Shown here: positions 23,794-33,637 of the stretch, piece by piece
Numbering within the stretch: position 1 is the stretch's first letter
How the letters are laid out: each line of letters opens with the position of its first letter
From: an uncultured Acidobacteriota bacterium
GTDB lineage: Bacteria > Acidobacteriota > Terriglobia > Bryobacterales > Bryobacteraceae
DNA: 64,000 nucleotides
NCBI GenBank assembly: GCA_902826685.1
Contig: CADEFT010000002.1
Span: forward strand, 276,971-340,970
Direction of reading: 5' to 3'
Translations under genes and position numbers: made by a program
Notes under the pieces: model-generated
What the model saw: the letters and a program-made list of their open reading frames with translations, nothing else
Database searches by the model: none
Told to the model about the DNA's origin: nothing

Positions 23794-25242
23794 ATGGGAA
23801 AAGTAACCGGATTCCTCGAATACACGCGCGAGCTGCCGCAGCGCCGTCCCGTGACCGCCCGCACCAACGACTATCTGGAAGTCTACGAGCCTTTTGCCGA
23901 AGAGAAGGTACGCCAGCAAGGGGCGCGCTGCATGGATTGCGGCGTCCCGTTCTGCCATACCGGCTGCCCGGTCAATAACATCATTCCCGATTGGAACGAC
24001 CTGGTCTATCGCGACCGGTGGCGCGACGCGATCCGCATGCTGCACGCCACCAACAACTTCCCCGAGTTCACCGGGCGCATCTGCCCGGCGCCTTGCGAGG
24101 CCGCCTGCGTGTTGGGCATCAATGAGCCGCCCGTGGCGATTAAAACCATCGAACGCCACATCATCGACCACGCCTGGAGCGCGGGCTGGATCGTGCCCGA
24201 GCCGCCGCAAAGCCGCACCGGCAAGCGCGTCGCCGTCATCGGGTCCGGACCCGCGGGCATGGCCGCCGCCCAGCAGTTGAACCGCGCCGGCCACTGGGTG
24301 ACGGTATTTGAAAAAGCGGATCGCATCGGCGGCCTGCTGCGCTACGGCATCCCCGATTTCAAGATGGAGAAGCATCACATCGACCGGCGCGTGCAGCAGA
24401 TGGAAGGCGAGGGGATTACGTTCCTCACCCGCGCCCACATCGGCGTCTCGCATCCCATCGACGTGATGCGCCGCGAATACGACGCCATTCTGATCGCCAC
24501 CGGCGCCGAACAACCGCGCAACCTGGACGTGCCCGGGCGCGAGTTGAAAGGCATTCACTTCGCCATGGACTTCCTGCCGCAGCAGAACAAGCGCGTGGCC
24601 GGAGACGACGGCATTCAAGCCGACCTGACGCGCTTGCCTGAGCCGATTCTCGCCACCGGCAAGCGTGTGATCATCATCGGCGGCGGCGACACCGGCGCCG
24701 ATTGCCTGGGCACTTCGCATCGCCACAAGGCGGCGAGCGTCCATCAGTTCGAGATCATGCCCAAGCCGCCCGACGACCGCAGCCCGCTGACTCCCTGGCC
24801 GCTCTGGCCCATGATGCTGCGCCTCGAAAGCTCGCACGAAGAAGGCGGCCTGCGCGACTGGTCGATCAACACGACGCACTTTTCAGGCGATGAGCAAGGC
24901 AATGTCAAGAAGTTGCACGCCGTTCGCGTGGGTCCGCCACCCAAGTTCGAAGCGGCCAAAGGCAGTGAGTTCACGCTCGATTGCGATCTGGTGCTGCTCG
25001 CTATGGGTTTCACCGGCCCCCGTCGCGATGGCATGATCGACCGTCTGCGGGAGCAAGGCATGCAGCTTGACATGCGCGGCAACGTCAATGTCGACGAGAA
25101 TTACATGTCGGCGCTTTCAGGCGTCTTCGCCGCCGGCGACGCGCGCCGCGGCCAGTCGCTGGTGGTCTGGGCCATCCATGAAGGACGCAAAGCCGCCCGT
25201 GGTATCGACAAGTGGCTGATGGGTAAGACGACGCTTCCCTAA
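23794..25242 (+). CDS. gltD: Glutamate synthase small subunit
   Basis: 482 residues. The N-terminal Fe-S part has [28 protein letters not shown] and [14 protein letters not shown]. Two nucleotide-binding folds follow: [18 protein letters not shown] for FAD and [19 protein letters not shown] for NADPH. A final [26 protein letters not shown] helps bind FAD. The subunit passes electrons from NADPH to GltB. It is cotranscribed with gltB and has the usual length. Confidence 0.98.
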   Translation: MGKVTGFLEYTRELPQRRPVTARTNDYLEVYEPFAEEKVRQQGARCMDCGVPFCHTGCPVNNIIPDWNDLVYRDRWRDAIRMLHATNNFPEFTGRICPAPCEAACVLGINEPPVAIKTIERHIIDHAWSAGWIVPEPPQSRTGKRVAVIGSGPAGMAAAQQLNRAGHWVTVFEKADRIGGLLRYGIPDFKMEKHHIDRRVQQMEGEGITFLTRAHIGVSHPIDVMRREYDAILIATGAEQPRNLDVPGRELKGIHFAMDFLPQQNKRVAGDDGIQADLTRLPEPILATGKRVIIIGGGDTGADCLGTSHRHKAASVHQFEIMPKPPDDRSPLTPWPLWPMMLRLESSHEEGGLRDWSINTTHFSGDEQGNVKKLHAVRVGPPPKFEAAKGSEFTLDCDLVLLAMGFTGPRRDGMIDRLREQGMQLDMRGNVNVDENYMSALSGVFAAGDARRGQSLVVWAIHEGRKAARGIDKWLMGKTTLP

Positions 25243-25261
25243 ACGCTGATTTCCCTCCCAC

Positions 25262-25312
25262 AAACGGGATCCGTTTGATATATGATTACCCAAGTCCAAA
25301 ACGCTTTGGACT
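25262..25312 (+). promoter_or_regulatory. Two inverted repeats in the TonB-receptor leader
   Basis: The 95-base gap holds aaacgg-gat-ccgttt (25262-25276) and a perfect agtccaaa-acgc-tttggact (25293-25312). The first could be a weak gltD terminator. The second, 13 bases before the Shine-Dalgarno, could be an operator or an RNA hairpin near the receptor's start. Confidence 0.45.
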
Positions 25313-25337
25313 GGTCTTCTCATTGGGAGGTTGAAAC

Positions 25338-28300
25338 TTGAAACTACTTACAACGTGGCTTTGTTGCCTCGTGCTGGCCGTTTCGCTTCGAAGCCAGTCG
25401 ACCACCGGTGTCATCACCGGCTTGGTGACCGACGCCACCGGCTCGGTGATTGCGGGCGCTCAGGTAGAGGCGCGCAACACGGTGACCGGAACGCTGGCGA
25501 AAACCATCAGTTCCTCGACCGGCAACTACGTGATTCCGGGCCTGCCCGTTGGCTCGTACGAAGTCAATGTCTCGGTCCCCGGATTCAAGAGCTGGAAGCG
25601 CGGACCTATCACCGTCCAAAGCAACGACAACATTCGCGCCGATGTGCGCCTCGAAGTCGGCAACACGTCGGAACGCGTGGAAGTGACCGGCGAAGCGCCG
25701 CCGCTTAAGACCGAATCCACCGAAGTCTCGACGGTGATGGAAAACAAGCTGGTGCAGGATCTGCCGATCGCGGTGGCCGGCATCGGCGGTGGCATGCGCA
25801 ACGCTTTCCAGATCATGATGATGATGCCGCAGGTCAAAAGCGGCAACGGCGAAGGAGCGTGGGACGATCTGCAGGTCGGCGGCGGCCAGCAGCACGACTG
25901 GAACGTCAGCGTCGACGGCATGTCGGTGGAAATGGGCTGGCGCAATCACGTGGGCTACATGAACCGGCTCACGCCTTCGCTCGATTCGATCGAAGAGTTC
26001 CGCATCGACACGGCGGCTTTCAAGGCCGAGGACAGCCGCGCCAGCGGCGGCAATATTTCGATCAGCACCAAGTCCGGCACCAATGAGCTGCACGGGTCGA
26101 TCTTCGACTACTACCAGTCCCAGCGGTTCAATGCCAATAGCTGGATCAATAACAAATTCGGCCGCCCGAAGGCCGTGTTTCACCGCAACGATTTCGGCGC
26201 CACGGCGGGCGGTCCCATCTTCATTCCGAAGCTCTACAACGGCAAGAACAAGTCTTACTTCTTCTTCTCGTATGAAGGCTACCGGTTCCCTTCCACCTCC
26301 GGCGTGAGTGAACTCACCATTCCGCTCGAAGCCATGCATCGCGGCGATTTTTCGGGCTGGACGCCCAATGCGCCGGGTGTGGTCGTGCCGATTTTCGATC
26401 CCTCCACCACGCGCGTGGAAAATGGCGCCGTGGTTCGCGACGCCTTTCCCGGCAATCGCATTCCAACGAGCCGCATCAGCCGGCTCTCCTCGGCGATCGC
26501 TTCCTATTTCCCGGCTCCGAACGCCCCTGGCGTGGTGCGCAACTACCGCACCCCTGGTACGGCGCCGCGCAAGCGTATCGAAGACGCCTACCTGGTGAAG
26601 TTCGATCAGAACTTCGGCACCAAGAACCGCCTGGCGTTCACCTACTCGCAGAACGGCGAGTATTTCAACAACAACTACGATCAGAATCCGAATAACGCCG
26701 ATAACTGGGGCGGATCGCTGCCCTATCCGCTCGCCGGCCGCCAGTATTACAAGGGCGACCAGTATTACGGCAAAGTGGCGCGCCTGAACGATACGCACCT
26801 GTTCTCGCCCACCATCGTCAATACGCTGACGCTCGGCTTCCATCGCCTGACGCACCCCGAGCACGACGTGACGGCCGAGCCGTTCGGCCAGAATTGGGGC
26901 GATAAGCTCGGCGGCGGGATTCCCAACAATCCTTTCTACAACCAGGCCTTCCCTGGCGTGCGCTTCAACAGCGACAACTACTACGGCTGGGAAAGCACGA
27001 AGCTGTGGGACGAATACCACACGGTGTTCGGCATCGATGAGAACGTGAATTGGATCAAGAATTCGCACAGCATCAAGTTCGGCTACACCGGGCAGTTGAT
27101 GATGCTGAACACCAACAACCGCAACCGGCAGGCGGGCGACGTGTTCTTCCATCGGCTGGAGACGGCGCGGCCGGCCGACAATAGCGGATTCTCCGGCAAC
27201 GCTTATGCCAGCTTCCTGCTGGGCGCGGTGGACAACGGCGGCTTCACGATTCCGAACACGCAGATGCTGCGCTTCCCCTATCACGCATTTTTCCTCCAGG
27301 ACGACTGGAAGATTACGCCGCGGCTGACGGCCAACCTGGGGCTGCGCTATGAGATGAACATGTCGGTATACGAAAAGTACGACCGCCTCTCTTTCTTCGA
27401 TCCCACGCTGTCCAACCCGGCGGCCAATGGTGCCCCAGGCGCACTGCGGTTCCTCGGTAAGGGGGCGGGCCGCGAAGGACGCCGCAACCTGCATGACACC
27501 GCGGCCGGCTGGGGTCCTCGCGCGGGCCTGGCCTATCAGATCAGTAACACGACAGTGGTTCGCGCGGGCGCGGGAATCTTCTATTCCACCGTCAAGGTGC
27601 CCGGGCTTAGCGGCGCCAACAACGGCTTCACCAACTCACCCGCCTGGAGTTCCGCCGACCAGGGAGTCACACCCGGCTTCTACTGGGATCAGGGCTTCCC
27701 GGCCTGGCAGAATCCGCCTTTCATCGATCCCGGTTTCAACGCGGGCTTCGGCGTCCCCTGGTGGGGATCGCGCGAGATCGCCATGCTGCCCCAGAGCGCC
27801 AACTGGAACTTCGCCATCGCGCGTTCCACCAAGGGCAATCTGGTGATTGACGCCACTTACACCGGAAGCAAGGGGACGCACCTTGCCTCCGACCGCGTCA
27901 ATATCATGCAGATCCATCCGCAGTATGCCTCTCTCGGTCCGCTGCTGAACCGCGCCATCGACGATCCGCAGGTGGTGGCCGCCGGCTTCCGCCCGCCGTT
28001 CGCCAACTTCAAACAACTGCTGGGCGGCCAGGCCACACTCGGCCAGTCGTTGCGGGCGTTTCCCCAGTACACCGGTGTAACCACCGGCGGCATGATGAAT
28101 CACAGCGGGAACTCGACTTATCATGCGCTGATCGTCAAGGCCACCAAGCGTTTCTCCGGTGGACTGACGCTGCTGACCAGCTACGCCTGGTCGAAGCTGT
28201 TGACCGATGCCGATTCCTCGGAACCGTGGATCGCCGGCGTCGTGGGCGCGGCGGTGGGCGCGGGCGCGGCGCAGAACCAGTACAACCGGCGGACTGAGAA

Positions 28301-28886
28301 GTCCTATGGCGTGCTGGATTATCCGCACATGTTCAAGGTCACCGCCAGCTACGATCTGCCCTTCGGAAAGGGGAAGCGCTTCCTGAATTCCGGCGCCGGC
28401 GGCCACGCGCTGGGCGGCTGGAATCTCTCCACTTACACGTTCGCGCAGAGCGGCTATCCAATGGGCGTTGTCGATACGACTTACCAGAACAACCTGCGCG
28501 GCGGCACGCCCAGGCCGAACCTGCTCTCCACCGATTGGCGCGCGCCCTTGAAGGGCGATCGCTTCGATCCGGACAAGGACAACTTCTATCAACTGGGAGC
28601 CTTCCAGCGCCGGACGAGTCCGTTCGCGGATCCTTTCGGCAACGCGGCGCGATTCAACGCCAGCGTGCGGATGTTTCCCACTTACCGGACCAACGTCGCC
28701 GTCACACGCTCGTTCCAGATCAAAGAGAGGATTCGCGCCGACTTGCGCGCCGACATCTTCGATTTGTGGAATCAGAAGACCTGGTCCCGCCCCTCGTCGC
28801 AGGACCTGGCCAGCACGCAGTTCGGCGTGATTACCAACGCCAGCGGCAATCGCAACATCCAGGTGGGGTTCAAGGTCATCTTCTAA
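25338..28886 (+). CDS. TonB-dependent receptor with carboxypeptidase-regulatory-like domain
   Basis: 1182 residues from a TTG with a good gggagg site 7 bases ahead. A signal peptide (MKLLTTWLCCLVLAVSLRSQS) is followed by a carboxypeptidase-regulatory beta-sandwich (TGVITGLVTDATGSVIAGAQVEARN, about 23-105), a plug (QVGGGQQHDWNVSVDGMSVE, then SIEEFRIDTAAFKAEDSRASGGNISISTKSGTNELHG) and a long outer-membrane barrel ending in an aromatic (VGFKVIF). This is the Oar-like layout that is greatly expanded in Acidobacteriota. Substrates are generally unknown, and no substrate-binding or enzyme partner is adjacent. Its stop overlaps the stop of the convergent cytochrome gene. Confidence 0.9.
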   Translation: MKLLTTWLCCLVLAVSLRSQSTTGVITGLVTDATGSVIAGAQVEARNTVTGTLAKTISSSTGNYVIPGLPVGSYEVNVSVPGFKSWKRGPITVQSNDNIRADVRLEVGNTSERVEVTGEAPPLKTESTEVSTVMENKLVQDLPIAVAGIGGGMRNAFQIMMMMPQVKSGNGEGAWDDLQVGGGQQHDWNVSVDGMSVEMGWRNHVGYMNRLTPSLDSIEEFRIDTAAFKAEDSRASGGNISISTKSGTNELHGSIFDYYQSQRFNANSWINNKFGRPKAVFHRNDFGATAGGPIFIPKLYNGKNKSYFFFSYEGYRFPSTSGVSELTIPLEAMHRGDFSGWTPNAPGVVVPIFDPSTTRVENGAVVRDAFPGNRIPTSRISRLSSAIASYFPAPNAPGVVRNYRTPGTAPRKRIEDAYLVKFDQNFGTKNRLAFTYSQNGEYFNNNYDQNPNNADNWGGSLPYPLAGRQYYKGDQYYGKVARLNDTHLFSPTIVNTLTLGFHRLTHPEHDVTAEPFGQNWGDKLGGGIPNNPFYNQAFPGVRFNSDNYYGWESTKLWDEYHTVFGIDENVNWIKNSHSIKFGYTGQLMMLNTNNRNRQAGDVFFHRLETARPADNSGFSGNAYASFLLGAVDNGGFTIPNTQMLRFPYHAFFLQDDWKITPRLTANLGLRYEMNMSVYEKYDRLSFFDPTLSNPAANGAPGALRFLGKGAGREGRRNLHDTAAGWGPRAGLAYQISNTTVVRAGAGIFYSTVKVPGLSGANNGFTNSPAWSSADQGVTPGFYWDQGFPAWQNPPFIDPGFNAGFGVPWWGSREIAMLPQSANWNFAIARSTKGNLVIDATYTGSKGTHLASDRVNIMQIHPQYASLGPLLNRAIDDPQVVAAGFRPPFANFKQLLGGQATLGQSLRAFPQYTGVTTGGMMNHSGNSTYHALIVKATKRFSGGLTLLTSYAWSKLLTDADSSEPWIAGVVGAAVGAGAAQNQYNRRTEKSYGVLDYPHMFKVTASYDLPFGKGKRFLNSGAGGHALGGWNLSTYTFAQSGYPMGVVDTTYQNNLRGGTPRPNLLSTDWRAPLKGDRFDPDKDNFYQLGAFQRRTSPFADPFGNAARFNASVRMFPTYRTNVAVTRSFQIKERIRADLRADIFDLWNQKTWSRPSSQDLASTQFGVITNASGNRNIQVGFKVIF

Positions 28887-30493
28887 CGGCGGCCTAAGTC
28901 CGGATCGAGACGGATGGCGTTGCGGCGCGCGGCGGCGGATTCTTCGAGTCTGCCAAGCGCCCGCAACGCCACACTTTTGTTGAGCCACGTGATGGCGAGT
29001 GGCGGATCGAGCGCCGCGGCTTGATCCAGAGCTTGCAAGGCCGCCTCGTAGCGGCCCAGTCCTGTGAGGGCGATGGCGAGCGTGTTCAACGCGGCGCTGT
29101 CCGGTGGCAAGTCCTCCACCAATTTCACCGCCTCCCGATTCAACCCTCGCGCGATCGACAGTTCCGCCAGCTTTAATCGCGCCGCCGCATTCCCCGGTTC
29201 AAGCGTTACCGCCCGGCGGTAGTGCCGCTCCGCGCCCGCCGTCCGGCCGAGGCTCTGAAGCGCGGCTCCCAAGGCCAGATCGAATCCTGCCACTCGCGGC
29301 TTCGCCGTTTCGATGAGGCGCTCAAGCGCCGCCGCATTCACCGCCAGCCGCACCGAATCGGTCAACGCCGCTGTGGCTTCATAAAGGCGCGACTCCGCCG
29401 TATCCGGCAGTCGCGGCGGATACAGCAGCCGCACCGGTCCGTCATAGCGTCCGTGCCGCTCGGCGATGGGATCGAGAAGATTCGTCTCCGGTGCCCGCCG
29501 GATCCGATGGTCGGTCATCACCACGTGCACCGCGTCTTCGGCGCGCCGCTTCGGCATATGGCATTCCGCGCACCCGGAAGCTTTCTCCGGATGCGCGGCG
29601 GCGTGGCATCCGCGGCAGGCGCGATCGGCATCCGCCGCGTGCGTCCGGCGGTGTGGATCGTGGCAGGTGAGACACGTCAGCCGGCCCTTGCTTTCGAGAA
29701 AGCATCGCGACTGGCGCAGCCCATAAGCGGAATGATTCACCGTGAACCCGCCGCCTTCCACCGCGCGATCGAAGTAGATTTGAAACGAACCCAAGGGCTC
29801 GCCGGCGCGATAGGAAAACGGGTCCTGGTCGAAGCGCCGGATGGCGTCCGGCAGGCTGCGGCTCGCCGATTCAAGATGGCACTGCAGGCACACCTCGGTC
29901 TGCCGGTCGAGGGAAAGCTTTGCCGGGTTGACGAAATGCGATCCACCCGCCGGGTGGCAGCGGGAACAATCGATGCCGTGTGCCAATTCGGGCCCGCGCG
30001 GATAGCCGTTGTGGCAGAACAGGCAAGACCCGGAAACCTCGCGCTGGAAGTCGGAATGCCTCGGGCGGTCATAGCCCGGACTCATGGCGAAGTGGCCGCC
30101 GTCTTCGCTGTACCAACTGACGGGAAGCTCAATCAACTTACCCGAAGGGTTGCGGTGCGCGTAAGTACGCGAATGGTTGCCAGAACCGATGACGAAGTGA
30201 ACTTCGAGCTCGAAGATGTTGGTTTCGCGCCCCGCCGAATCGAGCTGCCAGCGGCGTTGCACCGGCCGGCCATCCACCAGCTTCATCTCGTAATAACGTG
30301 CCGAGGGAGCGTGATAGAACCGCGTCCCCTTCCAGAACTCATCCCAGGTGGCAAGCGCCGCCGGTGTGAACGAACGGCCCATGCCCGTGCGTGCGTAGCT
30401 ATCGAAGACGGGCGCGTGGCAGGGACGGCAGGGGAGCGACTCCCGCATCGCCTGCCCGCCTAAAAGAGCGGCGAAAAAATAGGCGATCGTCAC
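28883..30493 (-). CDS. Seven-heme cytochrome c with C-terminal TPR repeats
   Basis: 536 residues from a GTG whose GTGA overlaps the upstream gene's stop. An N-terminal export signal (TIAYFFAALLGGQA) is followed by seven CxxCH motifs at about 22, 157, 176, 202, 274, 293 and 308, including a run resembling doubled-CxxCH cytochromes (CLTCHDPHRRTHAADADRACRGCH). From about 335 onward the protein is helical with tetratricopeptide patterns (AERHYRRAVTLEPGNAAARLKLAEL, ALQALDQAAALDPPLAITWLNKSVAL). It is probably a periplasmic electron carrier or scaffold. The heme-plus-TPR layout occurs in Planctomycetes and Acidobacteriota; the substrate is not known. Confidence 0.8.
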   Translation of the reverse strand: MTIAYFFAALLGGQAMRESLPCRPCHAPVFDSYARTGMGRSFTPAALATWDEFWKGTRFYHAPSARYYEMKLVDGRPVQRRWQLDSAGRETNIFELEVHFVIGSGNHSRTYAHRNPSGKLIELPVSWYSEDGGHFAMSPGYDRPRHSDFQREVSGSCLFCHNGYPRGPELAHGIDCSRCHPAGGSHFVNPAKLSLDRQTEVCLQCHLESASRSLPDAIRRFDQDPFSYRAGEPLGSFQIYFDRAVEGGGFTVNHSAYGLRQSRCFLESKGRLTCLTCHDPHRRTHAADADRACRGCHAAAHPEKASGCAECHMPKRRAEDAVHVVMTDHRIRRAPETNLLDPIAERHGRYDGPVRLLYPPRLPDTAESRLYEATAALTDSVRLAVNAAALERLIETAKPRVAGFDLALGAALQSLGRTAGAERHYRRAVTLEPGNAAARLKLAELSIARGLNREAVKLVEDLPPDSAALNTLAIALTGLGRYEAALQALDQAAALDPPLAITWLNKSVALRALGRLEESAAARRNAIRLDPDLGRR

Positions 30494-31041
30494 GCGCCCT
30501 TGGGTTCGAACTGCCAGGCGGGTGGCGCGATGTTCTTTACCCGCAGATAGACTACCGCCTGTCCGCGATGATGCGCCGTGTGCATGTAGGCGCGCAGAAA
30601 CAGATCGGTACCTGAATGCGCGGGCGCGGTTGGATTGAATTTGAAATCCGAGCGCACGAGATCTTTCTCTGTCATCTTGCGCAGCACCCCATCGATCCAA
30701 TCGAAGCTCGCCACCAGGAACTGGCGCACTTCGGCCCTGTCTTCGCTTTTGGGAGGCGTGGGCGGCGTGCCGATGCCGAACGATTTGACATAGGCGTTGT
30801 TGGCGCGCGCGATGTGAATGAACTGATCGGCGAAGGTTCGTTGAATGGGATGCGGCTTCACCTGCATGCCATCGGCGGGCATGGCGTCGAAGATGGCCAG
30901 CGTGTAGGTCTTGGTGTCGGCCCAATGGTGCAGAAACGAATCGCGCCATTGTTTGGCGAACGGATCGTTCCAATCGGCGGCCTGGGCCGCGCCGGCGGCC
31001 GCCAAACACGTGAGAGCGGTTCTACGTCGCATTCGAGTCAT
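30490..31041 (-). CDS. DinB-like exported protein
   Basis: 183 residues from the ATG at 31041 (an ATG at 31032 is also possible). A short signal peptide (RRRTALTCLAAAGAAQA) precedes a four-helix DinB/YfiT-like domain: WRDSFLHHWADTKTYTLAIFDAMPAD, then TFADQFIHIARANNAYV and AYMHTAHHRGQAVVYLRVKNIAPP. The three usual metal-binding histidines (H after Q/D, HxxxH) appear present. DinB-fold proteins include thiol transferases and many of unknown role. It overlaps the cytochrome gene by 4 bases (GTGA), so the two are probably cotranslated. Its start lies only 18 bases from that of the divergent MFS gene. Confidence 0.75.
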   Translation of the reverse strand: MTRMRRRTALTCLAAAGAAQAADWNDPFAKQWRDSFLHHWADTKTYTLAIFDAMPADGMQVKPHPIQRTFADQFIHIARANNAYVKSFGIGTPPTPPKSEDRAEVRQFLVASFDWIDGVLRKMTEKDLVRSDFKFNPTAPAHSGTDLFLRAYMHTAHHRGQAVVYLRVKNIAPPAWQFEPKGA

Positions 31042-31059
31042 GATATCGTTTCTGAACCG

Positions 31060-32271
31060 ATGACCCCGCCCCCGGAGCGCTACTGGGTGCTGCTGCTGGC
31101 GTTCCTCGCCGCGGCCATCACATACCTGGATCGCGTGTGCATCTCCGTGGCCGCGCCGTCGATTAGCCAGGACCTGGGCCTTAGCCCCATCCAGATGGGC
31201 GCGGTGTTCAGCGCCTTTGGCCTCGCTTACACGCTGTTTGAAGTGCCGGCCGCTTGGCTCGGCGATCTGTGGGGGCAGCGGAAAACAATGACGAGAATTG
31301 TCGGCGCCTGGTCGTTGTTCACGATGCTCACCGGCGCCGCGGCCAGTTACCCCGCGATGATCGCCACGCGGTTCGGATTCGGAGCGGCCGAAGCCGGCGC
31401 CTTCCCCACCCTTTCCCGCGCGCTCTCCCGATGGTTTCCGCCCCAGGAGCGCAGCCGCGCCAACGGCGTGATGTGGATGGGAGCGCGGCTGGGCGGGGCG
31501 CTCTCCCCTCCGCTGGCCGTGGCCGTGATGGCGCTGGTGGGCTGGCGCCTGACGTTTTTCTTTTTCGGATGCGTTGGTCTGATTTGGTGCGCCGTCTTCT
31601 GGAACACCTATCGCGACGATCCCGCCGGCGCGATCGATCCGCCGCCGGCTGAACAGGTGCCGTGGAGAAAAATTCTCACCAGTGGCGACATGCTCGGTCT
31701 GTTCTGGGCATACTTCGCCTCCGGTTTCGGATTCCAGTTCTTCGTCACCTGGATGCCGACGTTCCTCATGAAAGAGAAACACCTCAATCTCACGCAGTCG
31801 GGAATCTACGCGGCACTGCCACTGGCGGGCGGCGCGGCCGGCTGCCTGCTCGGCGGGGTGCTATCCGATTGGCTGGTGCGGCGCACCGGCAGCCTCAAGT
31901 GGGGCCGCCGGCTGGTGGGTTTCGGTGGATTTCTGTTGGGCGCCGTGGGCTTTCTGGCCGCCGTTTGGGCCGAATCCGCGGCATCGGCGCTGTTCTGGCT
32001 GACGTTCTCCTCGCTGACCCACGACCTGACGCTGCCCGTGGCCTGGTCCACGTGCGTGGATGTGGGCGGACGGTTCGGCGGCACCGCCTCAGGTTATATG
32101 AATATGGCGTCTAGCATCAGCGGCATGATGGCGCCCCTCGCCGCCGCCTGGTTCAGTCAGACGTTCGGGTCGTTTTACCCGTTATTCGCGGTAACTTCAG
32201 GCGCCTATCTCATTGGCGCGCTGCTGTGGCTTTATATCAATCCGGAAAGGAATACGAATGGCTCGCATTGA
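31060..32271 (+). CDS. MFS transporter (anion:cation symporter-like)
   Basis: 403 residues, about 12 membrane helices. The start ATG gives the normal N-terminus (RYWVLLLAFLAAAITYLDRVCISVAAPSI), whose YLDRxxIS is typical of the ACS family of sugar-acid and carboxylate transporters. Other landmarks are the loop 2-3 motif GDLWGQRKTM and the RFGFGAAEAGAFPTLSRALSRWFPPQERSRANG signature. It probably imports an organic anion. It overlaps the creatininase-family gene by 14 bases, so the transporter and hydrolase likely serve one pathway. Confidence 0.85.
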   Translation: MTPPPERYWVLLLAFLAAAITYLDRVCISVAAPSISQDLGLSPIQMGAVFSAFGLAYTLFEVPAAWLGDLWGQRKTMTRIVGAWSLFTMLTGAAASYPAMIATRFGFGAAEAGAFPTLSRALSRWFPPQERSRANGVMWMGARLGGALSPPLAVAVMALVGWRLTFFFFGCVGLIWCAVFWNTYRDDPAGAIDPPPAEQVPWRKILTSGDMLGLFWAYFASGFGFQFFVTWMPTFLMKEKHLNLTQSGIYAALPLAGGAAGCLLGGVLSDWLVRRTGSLKWGRRLVGFGGFLLGAVGFLAAVWAESAASALFWLTFSSLTHDLTLPVAWSTCVDVGGRFGGTASGYMNMASSISGMMAPLAAAWFSQTFGSFYPLFAVTSGAYLIGALLWLYINPERNTNGSH

Positions 32272-33082
32272 TTATCTTTACCAGCACTACACATGGCCGG
32301 AGTTGGGCCGCGTGGCGAAGAAACAGCCGGTCGTGGTGCTGCCCATCGGTTCGGTGGAAGACCACGGACCCCACCTGCCGCTGGACGTGGACAATTTTCT
32401 CATTTGGTCGATCTGTGAAGCCGCCGCGCAGCGCGCCGATGGCAACATCCTGCTGATGCCCATCATTCCGTTTGGCTACGAAACGCACCACATGGATTTT
32501 CACGGCACCATCGACATCCAGATGGAGCACCTGCTGCACTTCGTGCTGGATGTGACCAAGAGCGTCGCGCACCACGGATTCCAGCGCATCCTCATCGCCG
32601 ACGGCCATGGGTCGAACATGCCGATTCTCGACCTGGTGGCGCGGCGCACGATCCTTGAGACGGACGCGCTGTGCGCGGCGTTTATCTGGCCGCAACTGGC
32701 GCTGCCGGAGATCAAGAAGCTCCGTCAGTCGCCGCGCGGCGGCATGTCGCATGCCTGTGAACTGGAGACCTCGGTGTACCTGTACCTGGATGCCGCGCGC
32801 GTCCAGATGGACAAGGCGATCAAGGAGCAGGGCATGCCGCCATCCGAGTTCATCTGGTCCGATCTGATCGAGGGCAGCCCCATCCGCATGATGGATTGGT
32901 GGACCCGCTTTAGTAAGAGCGGCATTAACGGCGATCCGACGCTGGCAACGGCGGAAAAAGGGAAGGTGATTTTCGAGACCGTGGTCAACAATTTTGTCCG
33001 CTTCGCGCAGGAGTTCAAAAAACGGCCGCGGGGGAAAAGGGTGGACTATCACAAGACTTCGAAGACGAAGTTCCGTACGTGA
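32258..33082 (+). CDS. Creatininase-family amidohydrolase
   Basis: 274 residues from the ATG at 32258, which has a ggaaagg site. Family motifs are LPIGSVEDHGPHLPLDVD (E34, H36 and D45 as metal ligands), IPFGYETHHMDFHGT, ADGHGSNMPILDL and SHACELETS. Members hydrolyse cyclic amides or related C-N bonds (creatinine, formamides in cofactor pathways, and others). The substrate cannot be read from the sequence. Coupling to the MFS gene upstream suggests that its substrate, or that of a nearby step, is imported. Confidence 0.82.
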   Translation: MARIDYLYQHYTWPELGRVAKKQPVVVLPIGSVEDHGPHLPLDVDNFLIWSICEAAAQRADGNILLMPIIPFGYETHHMDFHGTIDIQMEHLLHFVLDVTKSVAHHGFQRILIADGHGSNMPILDLVARRTILETDALCAAFIWPQLALPEIKKLRQSPRGGMSHACELETSVYLYLDAARVQMDKAIKEQGMPPSEFIWSDLIEGSPIRMMDWWTRFSKSGINGDPTLATAEKGKVIFETVVNNFVRFAQEFKKRPRGKRVDYHKTSKTKFRT

Positions 33083-33103
33083 TGTTTACGCTATGCTCAG
33101 ATT

Positions 33104-33607
33104 ATGGCAACGCAGACGCTGATCTCCGAGGCCGAATACCTCACGACGCCTTACGCAAGCCCCACGCCGGACTACGTCGAAGGCCTGATCGTGGAGAGAA
33201 GCATGCCCAACAATGAGCATAGCCGGACACAGGGTGAGCTTTATTTCCGGTTTCGCCTGGAGCAGGATCGCCTGCGTCTTTATCCGCGCACGGAGTTGCG
33301 TGTTCGCGTCACGCCGCAGCAATACCGCATCGCCGATCTCGCCGTCTACGCGGACGCCGATCCGCTAGGCCCGGTACCGCAGGAAATTCCTCTGGTCATC
33401 GTAGAGATCGTCTCCCCCGGCGATCTTTATGAAGACATCATGACCAAGCTCGCCGGCTACGAATCCTGGGGGGTCCCCAACGTCTGGCTCGTCGATCCCG
33501 GCCTGCGGCGATTCTCGGTTTACCACGAGGGCAGCCTGACCGCCGTCCCGGCCTTCCATCTCCCCGAGCGCGGTCTGCGCATCGAACTCGACGCGATTCT
33601 CCGCTAG
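33104..33607 (+). CDS. Uma2-family (DUF820) nuclease-fold protein, copy 1
   Basis: 167 residues. It has the PD-(D/E)xK-like Uma2 pattern: ADLAVY, then PLVIVEIVSPGD, a lysine in DIMTKLAGYESWGVPNVWLVDP, and RRFSVY. Uma2 genes are numerous in cyanobacteria, Chloroflexi and Acidobacteriota. The role is unclear, although the fold is that of restriction-like endonucleases. It is the first of two adjacent near-copies, and the similarity begins in the upstream sequence (tatgctcag just before each ATG), so the duplicated unit included its 5' region. Confidence 0.8.
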   Translation: MATQTLISEAEYLTTPYASPTPDYVEGLIVERSMPNNEHSRTQGELYFRFRLEQDRLRLYPRTELRVRVTPQQYRIADLAVYADADPLGPVPQEIPLVIVEIVSPGDLYEDIMTKLAGYESWGVPNVWLVDPGLRRFSVYHEGSLTAVPAFHLPERGLRIELDAILR

Positions 33608-33637
33608 AAAAAGCGCAGATTACGGTATGCTCAGAGT

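Noticed and set aside
22432..24879. An open frame of 815 codons antisense to gltB and gltD
   Set aside because: A shadow of two certain genes; it crosses the gltB-gltD boundary.
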